In this document: positions 34,764 through 43,171 of the stretch, piece by piece
How positions within the stretch are numbered: position 1 is the stretch's first letter
Layout: each line of letters opens with the position of its first letter
DNA from: Paenibacillus sp. LHD-117
Lineage (GTDB): Bacteria; Bacillota; Bacilli; Paenibacillales; Paenibacillaceae
Reading direction: 5' to 3'
DNA length: 64,000 nt
Assembly: GCF_030929555.1 (NCBI RefSeq)
Contig: NZ_JAVFVT010000006.1
Span: forward strand, 124,001 to 188,000
Translations under genes and position numbers: made by a program
The notes under the pieces: model-generated
The model's database searches: none
Seen by the model: only the letters and a program-made list of their open reading frames with translations
What the model was told of the DNA's origin: nothing

Positions 34764-35255
34764 CTATCGGCTATCATGTTGATGGCTGTGATGATGGTGG
34801 TCGCGATGATCGGCAGCCCCTTCGTCCCCGTGTTTGTCGGCGAATGTGACTGACAGCTCCGCATACGAGACGCCTTTCTGAATTTGGATCCGCTCGTGCA
34901 GCTGTCGCAATTGCTCCATTCGGCCGCGTACAACGATCACCTCGAGGCACTGGTCATGATTAAGATGAACATGCATGTTGGAGACGATATCGTGATGGTA
35001 ATCATGCTGGATGTCCATAAGAACGACCGGCAGCTCCCTGACGTGATGGTCGTACACGACTACGATCGTACCAGCCACGAACTCGTCGCCACTCAGTCTG
35101 GCCGGCTCCAGCAAGGCTTTCCTCGCCAAGTCCCGAATCGCCTCCGAACGGTTCTGGTATCCTTGTTCTTCGATAAAACGATCGAATTGTCCGATTAGCG
35201 GGGCAGGGAACGACACGCCGAACCGAACCAACTCATCCTTGTCCTTGTCTGCCAT
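34764..35255 (-). CDS. nikR: Nickel-responsive repressor NikR
   Basis: 163 residues. An N-terminal ribbon-helix-helix (RFGVSFPAPLIGQFDRFIEE, then NRSEAIRDLARKALL) binds DNA. The C-terminal ACT-like domain carries the high-affinity nickel ligands: His in IQHDYHHD, the His-x-His in NMHVHLNHDQ and Cys in DQCLEVIVV, matching H76, H87, H89 and C95 of E. coli NikR. A His-rich tail (DHRDHHHHSHQHDSR) is an addition over the E. coli protein and may hold extra metal. It should repress nikABCDE through the operator at 34583-34610. Confidence 0.94.
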   Translation of the reverse strand: MADKDKDELVRFGVSFPAPLIGQFDRFIEEQGYQNRSEAIRDLARKALLEPARLSGDEFVAGTIVVVYDHHVRELPVVLMDIQHDYHHDIVSNMHVHLNHDQCLEVIVVRGRMEQLRQLHERIQIQKGVSYAELSVTFADKHGDEGAADHRDHHHHSHQHDSR

Positions 35256-35335
35256 TCTGGATGACCGTCCCTTCCTGCCTACTTTCCTACTTTCCTACTC
35301 GCCTACCAGCATGCCGTGCCTAGTCGCGCTATGAG

Positions 35336-36454
35336 CTACTCCCGAACGAGCTTCGCTGGCCAACCCAGCTGCTTGCACATTTCGTCCATTCTTCGAATAT
35401 CCCGCGTTGCTTCAATATACTTCAATCCCGCGCCCGTAGCGACCTCCGCGGCCCATCTCAGCAAGTACACAAGCGTATCGGCTTGTCTCTCCTTGGCGTC
35501 GTGCTCCCGGATGACAAGCGACTCCCCGCTCGCGTACGCTTGGGCGAAACCCCAGTACGTGCCTTCGAAGCTTCTGGCGCCAAGCCATGCCGGCTTGCCC
35601 TCGGCAGCAGACCACGTCCCGTTCGAATGACGGGCCAGCTCATCATGCCATTCATCCGCGCTTTCCGGTCCGCCGATCCGGCTCCGAGGCGACCAGCTAG
35701 CGACTTGTTTTGCCAACTCACGCAGCGCTTCGCCGTCCTCGACTTCGGTCCAATCGGCAACGGCATGCTCCCATGATGCCGGAACTTCGATAACCAGCTT
35801 CCATCTCCTATACTGGAACGGGATGCCTAGATTCTCCAATAGATCGGGAACGGTGACTGGAACCAATCCTAACGACCTGGCGTGTTCAATGATCGTGCCG
35901 AGCGCTTCCGGCGTGCCGGTTGCGATATCGTTGCAATGATGGACGACGATCGTTCCGTTCTGCAGGACGGGAACGATGCGCGACGCGATTTCCGCCGCGG
36001 GAATACCAGCCCAATCGCCGGAATCCTCGCCTTCTAGGTCGGTATACCCCCATTCCGCAAGCCAGCGAAGACCGTCATCGTTATACGAGCAATAAGGGAA
36101 CCTCATGAATGTCGGACAAGGAAGTCCGGTCGCCTCTTGATAGGCAAGCTCGGTCGCCTGCAACTCGGACACGAAAACTTCTTTACCCACTTGCGCCATG
36201 CGCCGATGGTGGTACGTGTGCGGTGCAAGCACATGGCCCCGCTCGATGATCTCCCTCGCTTGATCGGGATGTTTGTCCATCCACTCGCCGGTGTGGAAGA
36301 ACGTCCCAACCGCTCCGCCCGCTTCCAGCGCGTCCATCCAAAGGGCCGCCTTCAGCCGGTATGGCCCATCATCGAAGGTGAGCGCGTAATAATTCGATTG
36401 CTCGTTCCCTCGCCATACTTCCGACGCGCCTCGCCAATTGTTCTCGTTCGCCAT
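35336..36454 (-). CDS. Polysaccharide deacetylase (NodB homology) with an extra C-terminal domain
   Basis: 372 residues. Residues ~20-215 are a NodB-type (carbohydrate esterase 4) domain: motif 1 TFDDGP (catalytic base and metal Asp), motif 2 APHTYHH (metal His pair), motif 3 RFPYCSYN, and motif 5 IVVHHCND. No signal peptide is seen, so it may be cytosolic or anchored otherwise. The last ~130 residues are not part of NodB; their end (AAEVATGAGLKYIEATRDIRRMDEMCKQLGW) resembles the final strand and helix of GNAT acetyltransferases, a weak inference. The product may remove acetyl groups from a glycan precursor. The gene lies downstream of the 51-bp palindromic array. Confidence 0.8.
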   Translation of the reverse strand: MANENNWRGASEVWRGNEQSNYYALTFDDGPYRLKAALWMDALEAGGAVGTFFHTGEWMDKHPDQAREIIERGHVLAPHTYHHRRMAQVGKEVFVSELQATELAYQEATGLPCPTFMRFPYCSYNDDGLRWLAEWGYTDLEGEDSGDWAGIPAAEIASRIVPVLQNGTIVVHHCNDIATGTPEALGTIIEHARSLGLVPVTVPDLLENLGIPFQYRRWKLVIEVPASWEHAVADWTEVEDGEALRELAKQVASWSPRSRIGGPESADEWHDELARHSNGTWSAAEGKPAWLGARSFEGTYWGFAQAYASGESLVIREHDAKERQADTLVYLLRWAAEVATGAGLKYIEATRDIRRMDEMCKQLGWPAKLVRE

Positions 36455-36567
36455 GCCCGCACTCTCCCATTTAAAGATACATGTATTATAGACTACCTTC
36501 GGAGTCGTGGGGAGATGGGCAGGATTGTTTCGAGAAAAAAATGCATCCGATACATACTCCGAGGGTT

Positions 36568-36947
36568 GTAGATACGTTTCGCGGACCTACAGCGGGCACA
36601 TCGCCGTCTACGCGAGCTTTAGGTATGTTTCGCGTACCTACTGCAGGCGAATCGCCATCTCCGCGAGCTGTAGGTACGTTTCGCGTACCTACAGTGGTCG
36701 GATCGCCGTCTCCGCGAGCTGTAGGTACGTTTCGCGTACCTACTGCAGGCAAATCGCCGTCTCCGCGAGCTGTAGGTATGTTTCGCGTACCTACTGCGGG
36801 CGGATCGCCGTCTGCGCGAGCTGTAGGTACGTTTCGCGTACCTACATCGGGCGGATCGCCGTCTGCGCGAGCTGCAGGTACGTTTCGCGGACCTACAAAG
36901 GGAGGATCGCCGTCTGCGCGAGCTATTGGTACGTTCCGCGTACAAAA
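36568..36947. repeat. 51-bp tandem palindromic repeat, eight copies
   Basis: Units start at 36568, 36619, 36670, 36721, 36772, 36823, 36874 and 36925. Each holds the hairpin GTAGGTACG-TTTCG-CGTACCTAC followed by a 28-bp linker of the type GATCGCCGTCTGCGCGAGCT. Copies differ at a few positions, often in compensating ways. The array fills the gap between the terminator of the glycan locus and the deacetylase gene. Because 51 is a multiple of three, several long frames on both strands stay open through it, but none shows independent signs of being a gene. It is not CRISPR: there are no unique spacers. Confidence 0.95.
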
Positions 36948-36986
36948 AACCGCCATCGGCATCCTTAAACTGGACGCCAATGGCGG
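36944..36986 (-). terminator. Terminator of the alpha-mannosidase/ABC operon
   Basis: CCGCCAT (36950-36956) pairs with ATGGCGG (36980-36986); on the minus strand it is followed by TTTTTTG. It lies about 95 bp after the last gene of the glycan locus (stop at 37079). Confidence 0.75.
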
Positions 36987-37078
36987 CTTGAAGCCGACCG
37001 GTCTGCAGGTGACAGGTCTTATAGCCGGCCGATATTGCAGCCGACAATCATCCGGGCTGCCGACCGTTTATTACGCGG

Positions 37079-39289
37079 TCATGCCCACGACACCTTGATC
37101 GTCGATCCCTCCGGCTTGCCGGGATAACGGACTAGCGCCGTTCCGGATGAGGCGTCGTACGTAAGCTCCGCTTTGGCGCCGTCCGCGGTTGCGTCCTTCG
37201 GCGCCGACGGCACGCGGATCCGCGTGCTGACCGTCATTGCGGACGGGCTTTCAGACCGGAAGGATATCGCTTCGGCGTCTGCGCGCTCATCCGATACGCG
37301 AGAGGAACTGACGAGGACGCGGGCGCCCTGCCTCCCTTCCCCGTCCGACGCGGTCCCATCGTTCAAATCATACAACAAACAGTTGTCCCCGGGCTTAAGA
37401 GCGACGTCCTTCAGCACCGGAAGATCGGCCTCGAACAAGTCGATATACATCCCGTTCAGCACGGATCCTCCCGCGAACGCGTCTTCCGTTTCGTCCAGCG
37501 CTTGCGCGATGACGTAAGGACCCCGTTTGATGCGGAGAAGCCCGCTCTCGGTGTAATCGTCCCCTTCGGCCCTCAGCTCAAGCGCCCTCTTCACTCTGCC
37601 GAGGACAATCTGTGCGCCTTCGGCGGTTCTCGATAAAGCCGCCGGATGAACGCGATGGATGATGACCGCTCCTTTGCCAACCTCGAACTCGCCTTCCGCC
37701 TGATCCGCGGAAAGTCCAAGCGCCTCGAACAGATGCTGATCGGGCCTATCGTACGTGCGGCGGCCCCCAGCGCGGTTCCACCACTCGCGCACCCCGTGGA
37801 ACGGATCGGATCCGTCGCCGACGTAGATCAGCACTCCGCCGTCCCGGACCCATCCGGCAATAACCTGATGGAGCCCGGCATGCTCAGGCTTCATGAACTC
37901 GTAGCTGAGCAGCAGTACCCTATAGTCGTCCAGGTAGCCGGGGAAAGCCAGCGCGTTGTCGAGCTGGACAGGACGCAGCGGAATGCCGTGTTTCACAAGG
38001 GGCAGCGCAAGTCCGTAGAACGCCGACCAATCCAGCAGCTCGCGCTGCTCGGGCGCCAGCAGATCCGACGTTGTCGTGCCGTCGTATTTGAAGCCGGCCG
38101 ATCGTTCCGCCTCCGTCTCCTCCGGGATGACGTCTCCCCGCTGATACATGGACGAATTGGATAACAGCAGGCCGATCCCCGTCGTATACCCGGCGTCGTT
38201 TTTCTCCTCTTCGTGGTTATGCATATCCCGCAGCACTTGCATAACCGTTAGCAGCACCGTAGCATAGTCTCCCGGAATCTTCTCTTTGCCCGTGCCGTCC
38301 TCCTTCGGGTAGCTGCCTTCGAACACCCGCCACGGCCATGGGCATACCTCGTACTGAGACACGCCTGGATGAAGCAGCGAAGCGACCACAGTCGATCGGT
38401 AATTATACCGGTAGTCGCTCCAGCTGTATCGCGGATTGTCTTCGATCGGATCGTGCAGGAACCACATGTCCCTGCCCGTTCCGCGCGTCAGCTCCTGCAT
38501 GATGCCGTATTCGAGGAAGGCCGTCTCGAACGTGCGCTCTCGGCGGACGCCGCGGTAGACGTTCGGCGTTCTGGCCGTTCCCGTCCATATTTGCGCGATG
38601 AAGCCGTCGCAGGCCGGCATCGAGACGAGCAGCGCCTCCGGGCTGATAATGCGCCACTGGGTGTAATTGATCAGGCTGTGAGTCGGGACGTAGAAACGAA
38701 TCTCCCTGCCGTACGTCACGAGCGCGTATTCCTTCATCTGGCTGCATAACCTGTCGAGCGCGCGGTAATACAGATGGGCTTTCAGCTTCGATGCGCGGTA
38801 TTGCGCGTCCGGCGAGGAGTGGGGAGCCGTCCAGGCCTCCCCGTAATACGTCAGCCACTCCCGCTTGAACGCCTCGGAATAACCCGATGCCGCCCAGTAT
38901 TCCGGCTCTTCCAGATGGATCGCTTCCACGCCGTAATCGATGGCGAGCTTGATGTGTTTGGCCAGATATTCCGAGTACGCGATTGTCGGATCCATGTAAG
39001 GAACATCCTTGCCATGGAGCAGATGATTGCCGAAACGGTCCATTTGCGCCTCGTCCCAATGCTTCCGCCCGTCGAACTCGCCGTACAAGTAGTCCTGGTA
39101 TTCGCCCCAGGATACGCCCGTCATCAAATGGATCGTATAGCCGGCTTGTTTCCAACCTTCTATTCGTTTGCCCAAGTCGTTCGACAGTCCGTAAATCATG
39201 ACGAAATCCGTCCGAAGATCGTACGTCGGCCCATACGGACGCGATTCCTGAAACCCGGTCCATTCCGGACCTTTGCGCTTCGTACCCAT
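37079..39289 (-). CDS. Putative glycoside hydrolase (TIM barrel, clan GH-A-like, family not assigned)
   Basis: 736 residues without a signal peptide, so probably cytosolic. The N-terminal part (~20-330) looks like a TIM barrel: TIHLMTGVSWGEYQDYLYGE, then GVEAIHLEEPEYW with an acidic pair placed like a GH-A acid/base Glu. The middle (~430-540, VLLLSYEFMKPEHAGLHQVI, GGVLIYVGDGSDP) resembles the Rossmann-like domain of GH42, and the end is a beta domain. I cannot name the family with confidence; GH42-like is a guess. It is the last gene of the alpha-mannosidase/ABC locus, which fits a role in breaking down an imported oligosaccharide. AAGGAGG precedes the ATG. Confidence 0.6.
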   Translation of the reverse strand: MGTKRKGPEWTGFQESRPYGPTYDLRTDFVMIYGLSNDLGKRIEGWKQAGYTIHLMTGVSWGEYQDYLYGEFDGRKHWDEAQMDRFGNHLLHGKDVPYMDPTIAYSEYLAKHIKLAIDYGVEAIHLEEPEYWAASGYSEAFKREWLTYYGEAWTAPHSSPDAQYRASKLKAHLYYRALDRLCSQMKEYALVTYGREIRFYVPTHSLINYTQWRIISPEALLVSMPACDGFIAQIWTGTARTPNVYRGVRRERTFETAFLEYGIMQELTRGTGRDMWFLHDPIEDNPRYSWSDYRYNYRSTVVASLLHPGVSQYEVCPWPWRVFEGSYPKEDGTGKEKIPGDYATVLLTVMQVLRDMHNHEEEKNDAGYTTGIGLLLSNSSMYQRGDVIPEETEAERSAGFKYDGTTTSDLLAPEQRELLDWSAFYGLALPLVKHGIPLRPVQLDNALAFPGYLDDYRVLLLSYEFMKPEHAGLHQVIAGWVRDGGVLIYVGDGSDPFHGVREWWNRAGGRRTYDRPDQHLFEALGLSADQAEGEFEVGKGAVIIHRVHPAALSRTAEGAQIVLGRVKRALELRAEGDDYTESGLLRIKRGPYVIAQALDETEDAFAGGSVLNGMYIDLFEADLPVLKDVALKPGDNCLLYDLNDGTASDGEGRQGARVLVSSSRVSDERADAEAISFRSESPSAMTVSTRIRVPSAPKDATADGAKAELTYDASSGTALVRYPGKPEGSTIKVSWA

Positions 39290-39354
39290 TTGTACGCTTA
39301 GCCTCCTTCACACTCACTCGCGCCAATCAGGGGCAGTCGCGCCCCTCGCCGCAG

Positions 39355-41052
39355 TTAGTTAGGCATTTGCAAAGTAACGACTTCTTTGCCCTGCAGGTTC
39401 TCGTTCATGTACGCGATCGCTTCCTCATAACCCGTTTTATTCAATTGGCCGCGCAGGTCGTTGATGATTTTGAGCGCCGCTTCGTCCGACTTGGCGAAGA
39501 CCGCCTGCTTCCATACATCGCCCCTCTTATCCATCGCCGGCTTCATCCCTTCCCATTGCGGCGCCTTCATGATCACGTCCCCTGGATTAAACGCCGAGAC
39601 GACGCTGACGCCGTTCGGACGAAGAATTTCGCGCGCTTTCGCCATGGCATCGAGCCTGGTTTGATCCGCCCAAATATCGCCTCCGCCGACGGAGTTGATG
39701 CGGTCCTGACCCGACAACGACTCGAAGCCGATACTGATGCCTTCGTTTTTCTTCATCTTGCCCGTCGTATCGGCAGAGAACTTGTCGAACCATTCCTGCT
39801 TCGCGACCGGTTTGCCGCCTTCCATATCCCAATGTACACCTTGCACGCCGTAACGGACGAGCAGGAACCCTTCATCGGATGCCAGATAGTCGAGCAGGCG
39901 CAGAGCGGCGTCGACGTTCTTCGATTTTTTCGGAATGACGGTGACGTTATTGCCTTGGATACCCAGATCAACAGGACGATCCGGCGCCGCTCCGGCGCGC
40001 TCCAGCGGGCCTACCGGAATGTAATCGCTGCCCGGATGCGATTTCACGTAGTCCTTCGAAGCGTCGAGAATCGCCGGATAGTGAGCGGCGAGCACGGCGA
40101 TGCGTCCTTGCTTGATCTTCTCGTTCGCGATCGGGTCGGTCTGCGTGAACGCTTCCGGATCGAGCAGACCTTCCGCGATCAGCTTGCGGTAATAAAGCGT
40201 GTAATCCTCGTATTGTTTTGTGAAAAAGCTGTTGACCAGCTTGCCGGAGCCGTCGTCGATATAGTCGGAACCGTAGAACATCGTATTGCCGATGCCGACG
40301 GCCCAGCCGTTATGGAAGCCGCCGAGCGGAATGACGGGCAGGCCGTTCTCTTCGAGCTTCGCGTCTTTAATTTTGGCGAGGAAATTGTACAAATCGTCTT
40401 TCGTTTTGACCGATTGCGGATCGACGCCGACCTTCTCGGCGATGTCCTTGCGGACGTAGAAGCCGTACAGCCAGTCGTTTGCGTCTTCCGGCGTCGCGGG
40501 ATGATTCTGGTACATCAGGAACTGTTTGCCACCGTAAGCGTCGAACGCCTTCTCGTACAGAGCCGGCGGAACGTTCTCCTTCGCGACCGCTTTAGCCAGG
40601 TTCGGATATTGGCCAAGCTTATCCGTCAGATCGACGAGCTGATCCTCTTTGGCCGCCTTGATAATGGCGTCGAGCTCGCCGCCCCAAGCCGGACCGGTAT
40701 AAATATCCGGCAAATCCTGCGTCGCGAAAATTTGATTGACCTTCTCGACCTCGCTGCCTTTCGTGTATTCCCATTCGACGGTAATGCCCGTTTTTTCTTT
40801 GATGATCTTCGACACGGGCGTCATGTCCACGTCCGCGCCAGTGGAGCCGTTCCAGTTGTGAAGCACTTTGAGGGTAACTTCCTCCATTTGGCTTCCATCG
40901 TCCGTATTGCCCTCCGTGGCGGACGGCTTGTCGGTCGCGGGCGTATTCCCGCCGTTCCCACCGTTGTTGCTGTTGCTGCAAGCCGCAAGCAAACCTACCA
41001 ACATCGCGACGATCAGCAACAGTGAGGCTTTCTGTACTCGTTTGTTCCTCAT
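39355..41052 (-). CDS. Sugar-binding lipoprotein of a carbohydrate ABC importer
   Basis: 565 residues. Lipoprotein signal MRNKRVQKASLLLIVAMLVG ends in the lipobox LLAAC (Cys about 25), then a Gly/Asn/Asp-rich linker and a family 1 solute-binding fold (LKVLHNWNGSTGADVDMTPV; DLPDIYTGPAWGG). Its length (over 500) and pairing with LplB/LplC permeases place it in the Lpl-type cluster of Paenibacillaceae, which imports oligosaccharides. No ATPase gene is adjacent; such systems share one encoded elsewhere (MsmX-type). GGGAGGG precedes the ATG. Confidence 0.9.
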   Translation of the reverse strand: MRNKRVQKASLLLIVAMLVGLLAACSNSNNGGNGGNTPATDKPSATEGNTDDGSQMEEVTLKVLHNWNGSTGADVDMTPVSKIIKEKTGITVEWEYTKGSEVEKVNQIFATQDLPDIYTGPAWGGELDAIIKAAKEDQLVDLTDKLGQYPNLAKAVAKENVPPALYEKAFDAYGGKQFLMYQNHPATPEDANDWLYGFYVRKDIAEKVGVDPQSVKTKDDLYNFLAKIKDAKLEENGLPVIPLGGFHNGWAVGIGNTMFYGSDYIDDGSGKLVNSFFTKQYEDYTLYYRKLIAEGLLDPEAFTQTDPIANEKIKQGRIAVLAAHYPAILDASKDYVKSHPGSDYIPVGPLERAGAAPDRPVDLGIQGNNVTVIPKKSKNVDAALRLLDYLASDEGFLLVRYGVQGVHWDMEGGKPVAKQEWFDKFSADTTGKMKKNEGISIGFESLSGQDRINSVGGGDIWADQTRLDAMAKAREILRPNGVSVVSAFNPGDVIMKAPQWEGMKPAMDKRGDVWKQAVFAKSDEAALKIINDLRGQLNKTGYEEAIAYMNENLQGKEVVTLQMPN

Positions 41053-41106
41053 AAGAACCCTCCCATGAATCGTAATTGGTATGATAAAGTCCGCTTTCGC
41101 GAACGA

Positions 41107-42003
41107 TTACCCTTTGACCGAGCCGATCATGACGCCTTTGACGAAATAACGCTGCAGGAACGGATAGACGCACAGAATCGGAAATACAGTGATGACGAGC
41201 AGCGCCATGCGCATCGATTCAGGTGTGGCGGAGGCGGCACCCATATCCACCGTTTGCCCGCCTTGCTGCGCGGCCCGCTGCATGGACGACGACAGCGCCT
41301 CGGCTTCCGTCAGCAGCTGTTGGAGCAACGTCTGCACCGGTATCAAATCCTTGTCGGATACGTAATAAGCGCCCGTAAACCAGTCGTTCCAGTGCGCGAC
41401 GCCTATAAACAGCGAGATGGTGGCGAGCACCGGACCGGACAGCGGCAGAATGATGCGCAGGAAAATCATAAAGTCGCCGTAACCGTCGATGCGCGCCGAT
41501 TCCTCCAGCTCTTCAGGTATGCCTTGCAGGAAGGTACGGATGATGACGATATGCATGAAGTTGAAGAGCATCGGGATGACGTACACCCAGAACGTATTAA
41601 TGAGATGGAGTTTTTGCAGCGTGATGAAGTACGGGATAAAACCCGCGCTGAAGATCGTCGGCAGGAAGATGTAGAACGTGACGAACGAACGACCCGGCAG
41701 CGATTTCTTCGATAACGCGTACGCCATGAGCGTGCAGAGCGTCACGTGGAGGAACGTGCCCAGAAGCGTGCGGAATAGGGTTATTTTGTAGGCATTCCAG
41801 ATGCGGCCGTTCTCGAATACTTCCGCGTAATTATCGAGCGTGAACTTGCGCGGCAGGAAATACAGCGCGCCCAGCATGGAATCCTTGCCGTCGTTAAGGG
41901 AGTAGACGAGTATATAGATGAAAGGATAAATCATCGCGAAACCGAACAAAGCCAAGAAAACGTAGTTCAGGACGGGAAATACGGACAAACGGCTCTTCGT
42001 CAA
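41107..42003 (-). CDS. Carbohydrate ABC transporter permease, LplC type
   Basis: 298 residues with six membrane helices starting at residue ~12 (VLNYVFLALFGFAMIYPFIYILV). The EAA loop, which docks the ATPase, is EELEESARIDGYGDF (about 178-192). An insert with LLTEAEALSSSMQRAAQQGG before the last helix is normal for this subfamily. The start is TTG 42003, with AAGGAG about 9 nt upstream. A ~170-bp dispersed repeat separates it from the LplB-type permease gene, an unusual gap within such an operon. Confidence 0.92.
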   Translation of the reverse strand: MTKSRLSVFPVLNYVFLALFGFAMIYPFIYILVYSLNDGKDSMLGALYFLPRKFTLDNYAEVFENGRIWNAYKITLFRTLLGTFLHVTLCTLMAYALSKKSLPGRSFVTFYIFLPTIFSAGFIPYFITLQKLHLINTFWVYVIPMLFNFMHIVIIRTFLQGIPEELEESARIDGYGDFMIFLRIILPLSGPVLATISLFIGVAHWNDWFTGAYYVSDKDLIPVQTLLQQLLTEAEALSSSMQRAAQQGGQTVDMGAASATPESMRMALLVITVFPILCVYPFLQRYFVKGVMIGSVKG

Positions 42004-42022
42004 GTCGGATCACTCCTTAAAG

Positions 42023-42195
42023 AGGTAGTTCAAAAACCCCGATTTTGATCACGAAGTATTCCAGGAAGCAAACTCGACATCGAATCTTGAATTCAGCCGG
42101 AACTTCCGGTGCTCACGTAGCTTCCACTACGCTCCGCTCCTCATTTCCTAGCTTCATCCAACCTTCTCGGTGCTGAAAACCGGGCTTTTTGAACT
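42023..42195 (-). repeat. Dispersed ~170-bp structured repeat, copy B
   Basis: Second copy of the element at 603-774, inverted relative to it on the sequence. It has the same AGTTCAAAAA ends, the same core and nearly the same length. It starts 4 bp after the lplB-type stop codon (42200-42202) and ends just before the lplC-type ribosome site, inside an operon. The terminal stem and the CGTAG/CTACG hairpin are kept despite base changes (for example A-U to G-U in the TTGAATG/TTGGATG stem), which points to selection or origin as a structured RNA or hairpin DNA. Confidence 0.85.
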
Positions 42196-42199
42196 CTAA

Positions 42200-43111
42200 T
42201 TAAAACAGGGATACATCGCTTACTTTGCGGGCGATGCGGTTAACCGTCAGGATTAGAATAAACGCGATGACGCTTTGGAACAGCCCGACGGCTGCCGCGT
42301 AGCTGAGTCTTCCTTCACTGAGGCCCGCGCCGATGACGTGGACGTCGAGCACGCTGCCGATGGCGGCCGTGGCCGGTCCGTTCAAGAGAAGCAGCTGCTC
42401 GTAGCCTGCGCTCATTAAGCTGCCCGCCGACAGGATAAACAGGATAACCGCGATGTTGCGGATGCCGGGAAGGGTAACATGCCAGATCTGGCGGAACCGG
42501 CCCGCGCCGTCGATCTTGGCGGCCTCGTATAGCTGCTGGTCGATGCCCGCGATCGCGGCCATATAAATAATCGAGTTCCAGCCGATGTTCTTCCAGATGT
42601 CGGAGCCTACGATCATTTGGTAGAACCAGGTCGTATTGTTCAGGAATTGGATCGGCTCGACGCCCATGCTTCCGAGCAGATCGTTGACCGGGCCGCCGTA
42701 AGGCGTGAGCAGCCGTTGCATCAGCGTGACGACGACGATCCAGGAAACGAAGTAGGGTAAATACGAAAGCGTTTGCACGACTTTCTTAAACATAACGTTC
42801 CTAACCTCGTTGAGCAGGATCGCCAAGGCGATCGGCATCGCGAAGCCAATGAGCAGCTTCATCAGGCTAATGATGATCGTATTGCGAATGAGCTCGAACG
42901 ATTGGTAATAATCGAAAAATTGATTAAAATACTTCAACCCCGCCCAAGGGCTTCCGGTGAAGCCTCCCGTGTACATAAAGTCGCGGAAGGCCACCTGGAT
43001 GCCGAAAAGCGGCACGTAGGAGAACAGAAAAAACCAAATGATACCGGGAAGCATAAACAGGTAAAACAGCTTATGGCGCCAAATCCGCCTCCACAAAACT
43101 GAATCGAACAT
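42200..43111 (-). CDS. Carbohydrate ABC transporter permease, LplB type
   Basis: 303 residues with about six membrane helices; the first is FYLFMLPGIIWFFLFSYVPLFGIQVAF (about 15-41). The EAA motif is EAAKIDGAGRFRQIWHVTLPG (about 196-216, shown in family form). It pairs with the LplC-type protein to make the channel for the oligosaccharide importer. GGAGGTG lies before the ATG. The gene follows the alpha-mannosidase after 47 bp containing a hairpin. Confidence 0.92.
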   Translation of the reverse strand: MFDSVLWRRIWRHKLFYLFMLPGIIWFFLFSYVPLFGIQVAFRDFMYTGGFTGSPWAGLKYFNQFFDYYQSFELIRNTIIISLMKLLIGFAMPIALAILLNEVRNVMFKKVVQTLSYLPYFVSWIVVVTLMQRLLTPYGGPVNDLLGSMGVEPIQFLNNTTWFYQMIVGSDIWKNIGWNSIIYMAAIAGIDQQLYEAAKIDGAGRFRQIWHVTLPGIRNIAVILFILSAGSLMSAGYEQLLLLNGPATAAIGSVLDVHVIGAGLSEGRLSYAAAVGLFQSVIAFILILTVNRIARKVSDVSLF

Positions 43112-43145
43112 GGATGCACCTCCTGAAAAGTGAATGGCAATGGCG

Positions 43146-43171
43146 GCTTCGGTCCGGATCAGGACCGAAGC
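43146..43171 (-). other. Hairpin over the alpha-mannosidase stop codon
   Basis: GCTTCGGTCC (43146-43155) pairs with GGACCGAAGC (43162-43171); the TGA stop codon (43159-43161) falls in the loop. On the minus strand no T-run follows, so it is not a standard terminator. A role in mRNA processing or in tuning the step from mannosidase to permease expression is possible. Confidence 0.6.

Noticed and set aside
36568..36947. CRISPR array
   Set aside because: All parts of the unit repeat, with no unique spacers, and no cas genes are nearby. The same applies to the 40-bp array at 6255-6405.
36481..37098. Open frames on both strands through the 51-bp array that would encode a 17-residue repeat
   Set aside because: The 51-bp period is a multiple of three, so several frames stay open by chance. 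None has a ribosome site, signal peptide or sequence that differs from the DNA repeat.
39367..41025. Plus-strand open frame of about 552 codons antisense to the sugar-binding lipoprotein gene
   Set aside because: No ribosome site or recognisable sequence; the minus-strand gene has a clear lipobox and family features.
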